A stretch of DNA of 14,639 nt from Nitrospira sp. (GTDB lineage: Bacteria; Nitrospirota; Nitrospiria; Nitrospirales; Nitrospiraceae), in contig VGXD01000020.1 in the NCBI GenBank assembly GCA_016873525.1, forward strand, positions 1-14,639. Reading direction: 5' to 3'. Positions 1 to 7,098 of this stretch are shown here, piece by piece. The first letter of the stretch is position 1; every line of letters starts with the position of its first letter. The notes beneath the pieces are model-generated. The model saw nothing but the letters and a program-made list of their open reading frames with translations. It had not been told where the DNA came from and searched no databases. The position numbers and the translations under genes are program-made.

Positions 1-11
1 GTTGAGGTGGA

Positions 12-100
12 GGACATCCCCTATTGGTCCTTGCTCCCGGAGCGCGCGCCCTCGGAAGGGCCTCGCTCGACGGCCGCAGTTAGACCAACAGGGGATGTCC
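12..100. repeat. Nested 18-bp inverted repeat in left arm
   Basis: Bases 12-29 (ggacatcccctattggtc) pair with 83-100 with one mismatch. They enclose a GC-rich loop of 53 bases that itself contains a small gccct/agggc hairpin. The same structure is present in the right arm at 2707-2724 and 2778-2795, so each arm is itself a foldable palindromic unit. Confidence 0.85.
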
Positions 101-165
101 TTCTTAGGGAATGACGCGCGCAGTCAGGGAACAACCAGGCCCCCCTAGAGGATCACCGGCAAACA

Positions 166-205
166 AAAAATAGCAAGGCGACAGGCCGCTTGAAAGCCTG
201 TCGCC
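166..205 (-). terminator. Outward-facing rho-independent terminator, left arm
   Basis: A perfect 10-bp stem (GGCGACAGGC at 177-186, GCCTGTCGCC at 196-205) has a 9-base loop. Read on the minus strand it is followed by TTGCTATTTTTT, a slightly offset T-tract. It would stop leftward transcription leaving the cassette. Confidence 0.6.
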
Positions 206-425
206 TTTAACGCTTCGCCCCGTTCAGTGGGCCGCTCCAGTAGCTAGCGTCCTCGAAATATTGCCCGTCTCTTTAACTGCTCCTCCAGCAAAGTCTGTCT
301 TCGATGCTGGCGAATATTGACGCGATTCTTACGAAGGCGTAGCCTGCTGCCAGTCAAAATGGTGAGTGTCCTTGTTTTTCCTTTCCGTCTGCCGAACGAT
401 TTCGCTCCGAGGAAGGCAGGCCATC

Positions 426-575
426 TAATCGAGGAAATGTCGAATCGGCCGGTCCCTGCAACGACGGGACAAGGCTTCAGCGGAGCGCGAAGCGAAAGTC
501 CGACTTCTGCCGACCACCGTGATCGAGGGGCTGAAGGAGGCCAAGCAATTGTTACAAGAGCCGCCGCCCAGGTGA
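426..575 (+). pseudogene. Possible remnant of a small ORF upstream of the cargo gene
   Basis: A frame different from the downstream gene is open from a TAA at 426 to a TGA at 573-575. Its second half (about 489-572) has host-like GC-rich codons and a protein-like composition, including the stretch VIEGLKEAKQLL. I see no good ATG/GTG start with a ribosome site in this frame, so it could be a frameshifted or truncated small gene. It ends 5 bases before the ATG at 581, which argues against translation of the cargo frame upstream of 581. The product is unrecognised. Confidence 0.25.
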
Positions 576-580
576 ATACG

Positions 581-2506
581 ATGGCACTATCTCAAGAAGT
601 TTATGACGAGGGCCAAAAGATTGCCTCCGCCACCGAAGCAACTCTTCCAGGCATCCTCAACGGCATCCTTGATCGATACCTCGGATGGCCGCTGAAAATC
701 CGGTCAGGATACTTGGTCGATCGGGAAAATAGTAGGTCAGACATTTTTGCTTCGGTGATTTACGCCACCCAAGCTGGCACAACGCCGGAACCCCAGAGTA
801 TTCACACCGACAACGCAGCAGTTGTCATCGATACCTACGAAACTTTGGATTCCGATAAGTTCCGTGACTCGTACGCGCGCATAGCGAAGGCGAAAAGGCT
901 GAAGAAAACTCCAATGCCTAACCTGAGCGGGGTTCCCGTCCAAACAACAACTTTGGGAGTCATTTTCGCTCTGCGCTCAACGGCCCCCCTGGATTACATC
1001 GCTGAAGAGCTTGCCCGATTGAATACTTCAACACCGAGTCAGGAATGGCCGGACATGGTTGTAGTTGCAATGGCCGGAACGGTCAATTACGCGGTTCAAT
1101 TTCCGGGCGAGTCCCTCAGCGGTGATTTACTGCCTCCCGCACCGCGTGCCCGCGACGCATATATCCCGCCTATGTACATCATCATAGTCGTGAGGCCTAC
1201 GGGAGGCTACACATTTAACAGATTGGTGGGGTTTCTAATTGGGCAGCTCTTTTTATTTTCTCCAGGGGCGAAGCTTCCTGATACGAGGCAGGTTGTGGAA
1301 GGAGTGCCGAACCAAGGCATTACGTTTTCCGGCTTTCAGTTCAACTTGAACGGCGACCTCGTACCGGTTCCGCGGCAGTTCTATAACGATCGCTATCTGC
1401 CGCCGCTGCCCGTGCACATTGAAGATGGCAGAGGTGATCTGCTGTGCACACTTCAATTTCTACCGTGGCAGGATGGCGGCACGATCCTGCTCAGGGGCAA
1501 ACTTCCGTTGGACGGCATCATGCCTTTTCTCACAGGCGTGGATATGCGGCGAGCCGGAAAAATAAAGCGGGATGAATACGAGATCGCTTACGTTCTGCCA
1601 ATTACAGAGGAAGACTTCAAGGCCATGTTGGTGAGGATTGGGCAGCGCTCCAACATGGTAGTGCGACTTCCACAACCCAAAGGGACAATCCAGAAGGTTT
1701 CGGACGAAGGGACACAGACACCATTTATCGCTCGTCTCTTCTTGGGGGTGTTGAAACTGAGGGATGTAATTGTCTCAGATCCCGCCGACCGTAACAAGTT
1801 TGATGCATTATATGAGACCGTCCTTTCGCCTCTTATGACTGCTCGTAAATCGACGCAGCGGATCGCTGAACTGTGGCAAGAGCATTCCCGCAAGGTCACC
1901 TCTGGCGAAGTAGCACGTCTGCAGGGCCAGATGATTCACGTCGAGGAAAGCATCCACGACGAACTGAGAAAAGAAGTTGAGGGTTTCGTAATCGCTGCAG
2001 GCCGGACGATCAAAGAGGGGATGCGAAAATTTGCTGCGGAGGCTCGGGTGGACATCGGCTTCCTCTTCCAGAAGCAAACGGCGTTTGCGGCCGGACTTGC
2101 AGCCCTTGAAAGAACGGACTATGCCTTGGCGGCCTATCTTCAACAAACCCGCACGTGGTCCGAGCGTTTGCAAGAATGTCGAAACGTGATCGAGCACAAA
2201 GGCTGGATTTTGCCGCGTGTAACGTACTCGCGCGAGGCTGATACAATCAAAGCCATCCAGCCATCCATCTCGGGACAGCCGGTAACGGAGTTTGTCTCAT
2301 TCGTTTTCGACCGCGTGGCCTGCTTTGTCGAGGAGCTGAGCGCCTACTGCGTTCAACGGCAGATGCCAGCGGGGATTACAATTGCAGAACTTCCTCTAGC
2401 AGAGCGACCAGAAGAAGCCCCGGAGCGGTTCCGGGTGACGCCGGCGAGTGGAGGACTTCCTCCGTGGCAGATTGTTTACCATCAGGCCTCATTCGAGAGG
2501 GCGTGA
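581..2506 (+). CDS. Unknown cargo protein with HEPN-like RNxxxH motif
   Basis: I do not recognise the family. The frame is open from a TTG at 317, but residues before the ATG at 581 look non-coding and another frame looks protein-like there, so I place the start at 581 (641 aa). No start has a strong ribosome site. The N-terminal third (residues 20-110) alternates predicted strands and helices and faintly resembles restriction-fold/DUF6602-type domains, with SDIF near 53 and a strand reading VVIDTYETL near 81, but without the usual E-x-K catalytic pair. The middle (about 160-400) is beta-rich. Residues 420-600 are strongly helical, with charged amphipathic segments around 420-490 that may be coiled coil. 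RNVIEH at 534-539 fits the R-x4-H pattern of HEPN RNases. There is no signal peptide or clear membrane span. The gene is alone between the long inverted repeats and is lower in GC than its neighbours. A defence or toxin role is inference from context and motif only. Confidence 0.75.
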   Translation: MALSQEVYDEGQKIASATEATLPGILNGILDRYLGWPLKIRSGYLVDRENSRSDIFASVIYATQAGTTPEPQSIHTDNAAVVIDTYETLDSDKFRDSYARIAKAKRLKKTPMPNLSGVPVQTTTLGVIFALRSTAPLDYIAEELARLNTSTPSQEWPDMVVVAMAGTVNYAVQFPGESLSGDLLPPAPRARDAYIPPMYIIIVVRPTGGYTFNRLVGFLIGQLFLFSPGAKLPDTRQVVEGVPNQGITFSGFQFNLNGDLVPVPRQFYNDRYLPPLPVHIEDGRGDLLCTLQFLPWQDGGTILLRGKLPLDGIMPFLTGVDMRRAGKIKRDEYEIAYVLPITEEDFKAMLVRIGQRSNMVVRLPQPKGTIQKVSDEGTQTPFIARLFLGVLKLRDVIVSDPADRNKFDALYETVLSPLMTARKSTQRIAELWQEHSRKVTSGEVARLQGQMIHVEESIHDELRKEVEGFVIAAGRTIKEGMRKFAAEARVDIGFLFQKQTAFAAGLAALERTDYALAAYLQQTRTWSERLQECRNVIEHKGWILPRVTYSREADTIKAIQPSISGQPVTEFVSFVFDRVACFVEELSAYCVQRQMPAGITIAELPLAERPEEAPERFRVTPASGGLPPWQIVYHQASFERA

Positions 2507-2580
2507 CATTCTGCGAGCGAAAGGGAGAGAAAAACGGGGATATTCACGATTTGTAGGACACTCACTGCCGGAGTAGCCTG

Positions 2581-2806
2581 CTGAACGTGGCGAAGCGTTA
2601 AGGCGGCAGGCTTGGAAGCGGCCTGTCGCCTTGCTATTTTTTGTTTGTTGGTAATCCTCTAGGGCGGCCTGGTTGTTCCCTGACTGCGCGCGGCATTCCC
2701 TAAGAAGGACATCCCCTGTTGGTCTAACTGCGGCCGTCGAGCGAGGCCCTTCCGAGGGCGCGCGCTCCGGGAGCAAGGACCAATAGGGGATGTCCTCCAC
2801 TTCAAC
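2581..2806 (-). repeat. Right arm of long inverted repeat
   Basis: Reverse-complement partner of 1-227, carrying the same nested palindrome (2707-2724 with 2778-2795) and the same terminator hairpin. It fills most of the 338-base gene-free stretch between the cargo gene and the WD40 gene. I see no coding signal in that stretch. Confidence 0.9.
2602..2642 (+). terminator. Terminator downstream of the cargo gene, right arm
   Basis: Stem GGCGGCAGGC (2602-2611) pairs with GCCTGTCGCC (2621-2630) with one G-T wobble and a 9-base loop. It is followed by TTGCTATTTTTT. It lies about 95 bases after the cargo stop codon and points outward, mirroring the left-arm hairpin. Confidence 0.7.
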
Positions 2807-2844
2807 CAGGCCGCCTGTCCTCCCTTCGTCAGCCGCCGTCCGGA

Positions 2845-3951
2845 TTACTCTTGAGATTCCGCGCCGCCTTCCCAGAGCTTGACGGTCCGATCCCAGGAGG
2901 CGCTGGCGAGGCGGAGGCCGTCCGGTGAAAAAGCCACGCTGCGCACCGCTCCCGCATGGCCTTTCAAGGTTTTGAAGTTGCGTCCGGACGCCAAGTTCCA
3001 GAGCTTGATGGTCTGATCGTCGCTGGCGCTGGCGAGGACCTTGCCGTCCGGAGAAACGGCCAGCGAGCGGACCCAGGCGCCGTGGCCTTTGATCGTGCGC
3101 AGCTCGGTCATCTGCGGCATCTCGAAGAGCTTGATCGTGGTGTCGCGACTGCCCGTGACGAGGAGTTTGCCGTCGGGCGTGAAGGTCATGGCGCCGATCC
3201 AGTAGTTCATCGGTTTTTGAAAGGCCCCTTCGTCCTCGACGTAATACCCGCGGAACTCCGTCGTGTCGTCATCCTCGATATCCAGCCAGTGGCCGTTGTG
3301 CAGGATCTTTTCCTCGCCGCTGGGGAGCACTTCCCAGATTTTGATCTTTCCGATGTCGGATCCGCTGGCCAAGTGAATGCCGTCCGGTGAAAAGGCGACG
3401 ACGGGAGACCAATGGTGGTCGTATTGGTCCTTGCCGAGCAGGGTCATCAACTCGGTTCCGGTCGTGATCTCCCAAATCTTGATGTCTTTGTTATGGCTGC
3501 CACGGGCCAGCATGAGCCCGTCCGGGGAGAGCGACAGGCAGCACACGTTGTGGTCGTAGCGGCTGAAGAGGAGCCTGGTGGGTTCTCCCGTTTTCGGGTT
3601 CCACAGCCTGATGGTCCGGTCCTCGCTCCCCGTGGCCAGGGTCTGGCCGTCGGGGGTGAAGACAACGGCGCGGATGTCGTGCGTGTGGCCGCGCAGGGAT
3701 CGGAGCAAACGGCCGGTCTCGATGTCCCAGACGCGTACGAGCCGGTCGGCCCCGCCGCTGGCCAGGCTGAGCCCGTCCGGGGCATAGGCGACGGCCCAGA
3801 CGCCCTGCGAGTGGCCCTGGAATGTTTTGGCCTCCCTGGCCCCGGCCTTCCAGTAGTCCAGCAAGTCGATGGTAGGATGGGCAGCCGCCTGTCCAGGCGC
3901 CAGGCCGGCCTGGCTTCCCGGGAAAACCTGGGAGGGGGATGAATCAGCCAT
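2845..3951 (-). CDS. WD40-repeat protein, single seven-bladed beta-propeller
   Basis: The 368-residue product has an unstructured N-terminus (about 1-40, rich in Ala, Ser, Gly, Pro) without a signal peptide, then seven WD40 repeats. Typical units are GH near the start, a central SPDG/TPDG turn and a terminal (I/V)(R/K)(L/V)W(D/N/E), for example SEDRTIRLWN. Blade 5 carries an acidic and aromatic insertion between its GH and its core (about 30 residues, with LDIEDDD). Blades 3 and 4 have lost the usual GH. Repeats of this regularity form protein-binding scaffolds, and no enzymatic domain is attached. The ATG at 3951 has AAGGAG about 11 bases upstream. It is transcribed away from the HEXXH/ferredoxin pair and shares a 250-base divergent gap with it. 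The partner protein is unknown; a scaffold role in assembling the nearby oxidoreductase is inference. Confidence 0.93.
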   Translation of the reverse strand: MADSSPSQVFPGSQAGLAPGQAAAHPTIDLLDYWKAGAREAKTFQGHSQGVWAVAYAPDGLSLASGGADRLVRVWDIETGRLLRSLRGHTHDIRAVVFTPDGQTLATGSEDRTIRLWNPKTGEPTRLLFSRYDHNVCCLSLSPDGLMLARGSHNKDIKIWEITTGTELMTLLGKDQYDHHWSPVVAFSPDGIHLASGSDIGKIKIWEVLPSGEEKILHNGHWLDIEDDDTTEFRGYYVEDEGAFQKPMNYWIGAMTFTPDGKLLVTGSRDTTIKLFEMPQMTELRTIKGHGAWVRSLAVSPDGKVLASASDDQTIKLWNLASGRNFKTLKGHAGAVRSVAFSPDGLRLASASWDRTVKLWEGGAESQE

Positions 3952-4012
3952 GGATGCGGGTCTCCTTACGGATTCTGTGCGATGAAACGGCCCTCAACGG
4001 CCTCCTCGTGGA

Positions 4013-4026
4013 GCATTTGCAAATGC
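4013..4026. promoter_or_regulatory. 14-bp perfect palindrome, candidate operator
   Basis: GCATTTGCAAATGC reads the same on both strands. It overlaps the putative -35 of the rightward promoter and lies about 60 bases upstream of the divergent WD40 start, so a dimeric regulator bound here could affect both directions. No regulator gene is in the window. Confidence 0.45.
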
Positions 4027-4046
4027 CGGGGAGGGGTGGCTATAAT
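4017..4046 (+). promoter_or_regulatory. Sigma70-like promoter for the HEXXH/ferredoxin unit
   Basis: TTGCAA (4017-4022) and a perfect TATAAT (4041-4046) are separated by 18 bp. The first gene starts at 4202, which implies a leader of about 150 nt in which I see no known riboswitch. Confidence 0.5.
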
Positions 4047-4201
4047 CACGCGGTGCGTCGTCCGAGTCGTCGAATCATAAGAGAAGCCCTGAAGGCAAGT
4101 CAAGCTGTCCCCCGGCCTCGAACGCCATGAGTTCCCTGCCGATGATCGATACAGTCAAGACAGTCTGATCGTTTCTACGAACCAGCAGGAGAGGCGCCTC
4201 C

Positions 4202-5200
4202 ATGGAAATCAGGTTTCAGCCCGCCCTTCTTCAGGAAGTCATCGACTCCTTCGTCGAGAAAACCGAACGGGAAGGGGACCCCACCTATTATAAAGAGTTT
4301 CACGAGTTGGCCGATCCGATCTACGAGCGGTTCACCCTGGACGACCGCGAAGCTGAATTCAAGAAGCTGTACCAGTATTTGTTCGGCACGTGGGGGTTCT
4401 CGGACATCATCCGGGACGCGTTCGACGAGTTCCCGTCGCTCAAGGAGCGGGTGGGGATCGTCTTGATCAAGGGCGTTCTCAAGGAGGATCAAGAGGGCGT
4501 CGATATTCTCCGCAAGTGGGGGTCGGTCGAGCAGGACCTGGCCAAGCAGTTCGAGGAGCAGGGGCTCAAGGGCATCGGGATCAAGCTGATTCCGAGGCGC
4601 TTCTACGATCCGGCCCTGACGCGGTATTGCCGCCACGAACTCATGCATATCTCGGACATGCTCGACCCGGTGTTCAATTACGATCCGGACACCAAGGTCG
4701 GGCAGAACCCCGGCGAAGAAACGCTGATCCTGCACCGATATCGCGTGCTGTGGTGCCAGAACATCGACAGTCGCTTGATTCGGGCCGGGAAAGAATCCAT
4801 GTTGAGCCGGGAGGACCGGTTCAAGGAGTTCCGCTCGTGGTACCGGAAGATTCCGCCGACGCAGTTGAAATCGGTGTTCGAGGGCTTGTGGCAGTCGGAG
4901 ATGCTGACGCATGCGGAACTGATCGAGATGGCCTCGGACACCCTGCGCGTCATGGACCGGGCGCTGGATGTGGACGGCGGAGAGGTGCCGGACGTTCAGA
5001 ACAAGGTGATGTTGATGCCGGGCTTCCCCTGTCCGCTCTGCCGGTTCCCGACCTACTCGTGGGTGGAGGACCTCGACCAGAAGGTGGAGAAGCACGTGCT
5101 CGACTTTATCAGGGAAAATCATCCCGGCTGGGACACGGAGTTCGGCGCCTGCGACCGTTGCGTCGAGGTCTACAAGCTCCGGGCCGACGGGGTGATGTAG
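4202..5200 (+). CDS. Unknown protein with HEXXH motif and C-terminal four-cysteine zinc-ribbon-like motif
   Basis: A soluble 332-residue protein of unrecognised family. The ATG at 4202 is preceded by AGGAG about 10 bases upstream. Residues 1-130 are largely helical and charged. RHELMH at 144-149 contains HEXXH, the zinc-binding signature of zincin metallopeptidases, and is followed by SDMLDP, whose Asp residues or the later Glu at 171-172 could complete a metal site. The C-terminus has CPLC (277-280) and CDRC (317-320), a spacing that suits a zinc ribbon or small metal-binding knuckle. There is no signal peptide or membrane segment, so it is probably cytoplasmic. It ends 14 bases before the ferredoxin-type gene and is probably co-transcribed with it. 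An assembly or metal-handling role for the nearby oxidoreductase is inferred from neighbours; protease activity is possible but undemonstrated, because HEXXH also occurs by chance. Confidence 0.9.
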   Translation: MEIRFQPALLQEVIDSFVEKTEREGDPTYYKEFHELADPIYERFTLDDREAEFKKLYQYLFGTWGFSDIIRDAFDEFPSLKERVGIVLIKGVLKEDQEGVDILRKWGSVEQDLAKQFEEQGLKGIGIKLIPRRFYDPALTRYCRHELMHISDMLDPVFNYDPDTKVGQNPGEETLILHRYRVLWCQNIDSRLIRAGKESMLSREDRFKEFRSWYRKIPPTQLKSVFEGLWQSEMLTHAELIEMASDTLRVMDRALDVDGGEVPDVQNKVMLMPGFPCPLCRFPTYSWVEDLDQKVEKHVLDFIRENHPGWDTEFGACDRCVEVYKLRADGVM

Positions 5201-5214
5201 GGCGGGGATCGAGT

Positions 5215-5847
5215 ATGCCCACGGATCCGCAGTACGGGCGGCGACATTTCCTGAAGGACTCGGTCCTGTCGTTGGCGAAGACGGCGCAGGAGTTCGTGAA
5301 GCATCGTGACGCGCCGTCGGAGTCGGGTAAGGCCGAACCGAAGCGGCGCACCGACTGGCTCCGGCCTCCCGGGGCCGTGGCGGAGGAATTGTTCCTGGAG
5401 CGCTGCACGCGCTGCGGGGATTGCACCAAGGCCTGCCCCTACGGAAGCATCATCCCCGATCCCCACACCGGCGCGCCGGTTATTTATGCCGACGCAACCC
5501 CCTGCCAACTCTGCGACGAGTTCCCCTGCATTGCGGCCTGCGGGACGGAAGCGTTGCGTTCGCTGGCGGGCCGCGACGAGGTGGCGATGGGCCTGGCCGT
5601 CGTGTCGCAGCGAGATTGCACGGCGGGGCAGGGCTGTCACGCTTGTGTGTCCCGCTGTCCGACCGAGGCGCTGGACATGGATTTTGAAACCTTCCGCCTC
5701 CTGGTCGCCGAAGAACAGTGCGTGGGCTGCGGAATTTGCGAGCAGACTTGTAAGACTGTGAACGACAAAATCGCCATCAAGGTGACGCCTGCGCGTTATC
5801 TTGCCTCAGGCGGGCCCTCCGCTGGGATTTATCGCGCGGGGAAATAA
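5215..5847 (+). CDS. NapG/MauM-like ferredoxin-type protein with four [4Fe-4S] cluster motifs
   Basis: The reading frame is open much further upstream, but the true start is the ATG at 5215, after a GGGG-rich ribosome site and just past the previous stop; this gives 210 residues. Four cysteine quartets are visible: C64/67/70/74 (CTRCGDC), C97/100/105/109, C135/141/144/148 and C169/172/175/179 (CVGCGIC). This layout matches NapG/NapF/MauM-type polyferredoxins, which pass electrons between a quinol or donor and a periplasmic enzyme or help cofactor loading. The N-terminus reads GRRHFLKD (8-15), close to a twin-arginine export motif, but the following segment (DSVLSLAKTAQEFVKH) is only weakly hydrophobic, so export is uncertain. 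It is likely co-transcribed with the HEXXH protein. The exact donor and acceptor are unknown. Confidence 0.9.
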   Translation: MPTDPQYGRRHFLKDSVLSLAKTAQEFVKHRDAPSESGKAEPKRRTDWLRPPGAVAEELFLERCTRCGDCTKACPYGSIIPDPHTGAPVIYADATPCQLCDEFPCIAACGTEALRSLAGRDEVAMGLAVVSQRDCTAGQGCHACVSRCPTEALDMDFETFRLLVAEEQCVGCGICEQTCKTVNDKIAIKVTPARYLASGGPSAGIYRAGK

Positions 5848-5917
5848 CAGGCACGATGGGCTGTTCTGGCATATTAAGTTATAAAATCAGGCACTTGCAA
5901 GCATGGCCAGTTCTGGC

Positions 5918-5946
5918 TTGACTTCCAATTTAGCATTGCCTATGAT
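5918..5946 (+). promoter_or_regulatory. Strong sigma70-like promoter for the chaperone/heme-b unit
   Basis: TTGACT (5918-5923) and TATGAT (5941-5946) are separated by exactly 17 bp. Transcription would begin near 5953, leaving a leader of about 88 nt before the ATG at 6041. The leader contains a CCCTG/CAGGG hairpin (5975-5989). Confidence 0.6.
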
Positions 5947-6040
5947 ACGCCCGCTTACGCCGAAAGTGTCGGAACCCTGGGACGCAGGGAATGGGATTGA
6001 GAAGCTCCGGCGACCCTAGGTTTCGTACTTAGGAGGGAAA

Positions 6041-7006
6041 ATGGCCATCAAGGAAAGCCAGCGAAGCATAGTGGATCCTGTAACGATGGTTCCTGGCACC
6101 GGCACCCTTAAAGATTCGCCGGCTGTTGAGCGAGCGTTGGGGCGCAGCAAGCTCTACCTGTTGATCTCGTGGAGCATGCTGTATCCGGAAGACGAAGAAT
6201 TTTTGGACTATCTCCAAAGCGGAGAGTTCGTGGAAGACGGACGCTCCGCGATCGAGAGTCTCGGCCGTGCGCTGGACGGGATCGGCGGGGACCTGGCCAA
6301 GAAGAAGTTGGCGGCGCTCTCGAAGTCGTTCGATCTCATCGAGCGGTGGGTGGCCTCCGAATGTGCCAACTGGCAACTGGTCGATCTCCAAGCGGAACAT
6401 CGACGCGTATTCAGCAACGTGATCACCCTGGATTGCCCCCCCTACGAAACCCTCTTCGGCAACGACCACGTTTTCGGCCAAGCCCACGTGATGGGCGACA
6501 TTGCCGGGTTCTATCGAGCCTTCGGCGTCGAACTCTCGCGGGATATTCACGAACGCATGGATCATTTGAGCGTGGAACTGGAGTTCATGCACTTCCTCGC
6601 CTACAAGGAATCCTATGCGCGTTGTCATGACGGCGACGAAAAAATTCAGATCGTCGTCGATGCCCAGAAGAAGTTCGTGAAAGAGCACATCGGCAGATGG
6701 GTGCCGCTGTTTTCGAGGATGCTGGTCAAGAAGGCGGACTCGGGGTTCTTCCGCGACATGGCGGAACTGTCCTCGGACTGGATGGATTTCGATGCGGCGT
6801 ACTTGGGCGTCAGCCCGCAGCCCTATTCGGAGGCCGACTACCGGCCCGCGACCTTCAATGCGCCGGAGGGCCAGACCTACGAATGCGGCGCGCAGGACCA
6901 GGGGAACGAGCTGAGCATCCTGCTGAACGAGGTGGGCGCGCAGTCGTTTTTGGAAAAGGATAAAGGCAAAGAAAAAGAAGGAGCCGGGCCGGTGGGCACG
7001 GCTTAA
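6041..7006 (+). CDS. TorD/NarJ-family molybdoenzyme chaperone
   Basis: The 321-residue product is a cytoplasmic all-helical chaperone of the TorD/DmsD/NarJ type. Such proteins bind the catalytic subunit of molybdopterin enzymes, often its Tat signal, and delay export until the cofactor is inserted. Family hallmarks are CPPYETLFG (132-140), the DIAGFYRAFG segment (153-162) and the helix with ERMDHLSVELEFM (171-183) containing the conserved H/E pattern. Residues 1-30 and the charged C-terminal tail from about 300 extend beyond the usual domain of roughly 200-230 residues. AGGAGG lies 4 bases before the ATG. It is the first gene behind a strong promoter, and an NxrC-like heme-b subunit follows 92 bases downstream. 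The client is probably the NXR-type alpha subunit encoded outside the window (inference). Which of several TorD paralogues typical of such genomes this is cannot be told. Confidence 0.92.
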   Translation: MAIKESQRSIVDPVTMVPGTGTLKDSPAVERALGRSKLYLLISWSMLYPEDEEFLDYLQSGEFVEDGRSAIESLGRALDGIGGDLAKKKLAALSKSFDLIERWVASECANWQLVDLQAEHRRVFSNVITLDCPPYETLFGNDHVFGQAHVMGDIAGFYRAFGVELSRDIHERMDHLSVELEFMHFLAYKESYARCHDGDEKIQIVVDAQKKFVKEHIGRWVPLFSRMLVKKADSGFFRDMAELSSDWMDFDAAYLGVSPQPYSEADYRPATFNAPEGQTYECGAQDQGNELSILLNEVGAQSFLEKDKGKEKEGAGPVGTA

Positions 7007-7098
7007 CCGGTGCGCGCAGCATTATCGAGTGTAGGTGGAGTCGTCGTAAGTTTTTCGTGCCGTATTTCAATCATTAATTGAGGGGAGGGCATATTCAT

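Larger units (their letters stand above)
1..227 (+). repeat. Left arm of long inverted repeat
   Basis: This arm is the reverse complement of 2581-2806 with about ten mismatches and one single-base indel (about 95% identity). The outer 110 bp differ at only one base (position 6). Weaker similarity continues inward to about position 270. No gene is visible in the arm or in the rest of the stretch up to the cargo gene. The repeat may extend left beyond the window. Confidence 0.9.
1..2806. mobile_element. Putative insertion bounded by long inverted repeats, carrying one unknown gene
   Basis: Two arms of about 227 bp in opposite orientation enclose about 2.35 kb that holds a single long plus-strand gene. 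The enclosed DNA is visibly more AT-rich than the 60%-plus GC genes to the right, which suggests it arrived by transfer. No transposase or recombinase is recognisable inside, so this could be a non-autonomous element or a cargo cassette. The left arm touches the first base of the window, so its outer edge and any target-site duplication cannot be seen. The arms are much longer than ordinary insertion-sequence terminal repeats (10-40 bp). An inverted duplication of a palindromic intergenic repeat on both sides of an unrelated gene is the main alternative. Confidence 0.45.

Noticed and set aside
2576..2615. attC-like integron recombination site in the right arm (GTTAAGG near 2597 and opposed short repeats)
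   Set aside because: The core sites do not fit RYYYAAC/GTTRRRY, and no integrase or cassette array is present.
3939..4130. Plus-strand 63-codon open frame in the divergent gap
   Set aside because: It has no ribosome site, overlaps the WD40 start and the putative promoter, and shows no protein-like pattern.
4390..5214. Upstream in-frame extension of the ferredoxin-type gene
   Set aside because: It overlaps the HEXXH gene in another frame, its composition is Gly/Arg-rich shadow, and the ATG at 5215 starts the recognisable family N-terminus.
5947..6040. c-di-GMP-I riboswitch suggested by GGGACGCA
   Set aside because: The upstream half of the consensus and the partner pairing are missing; the match is a short coincidence.
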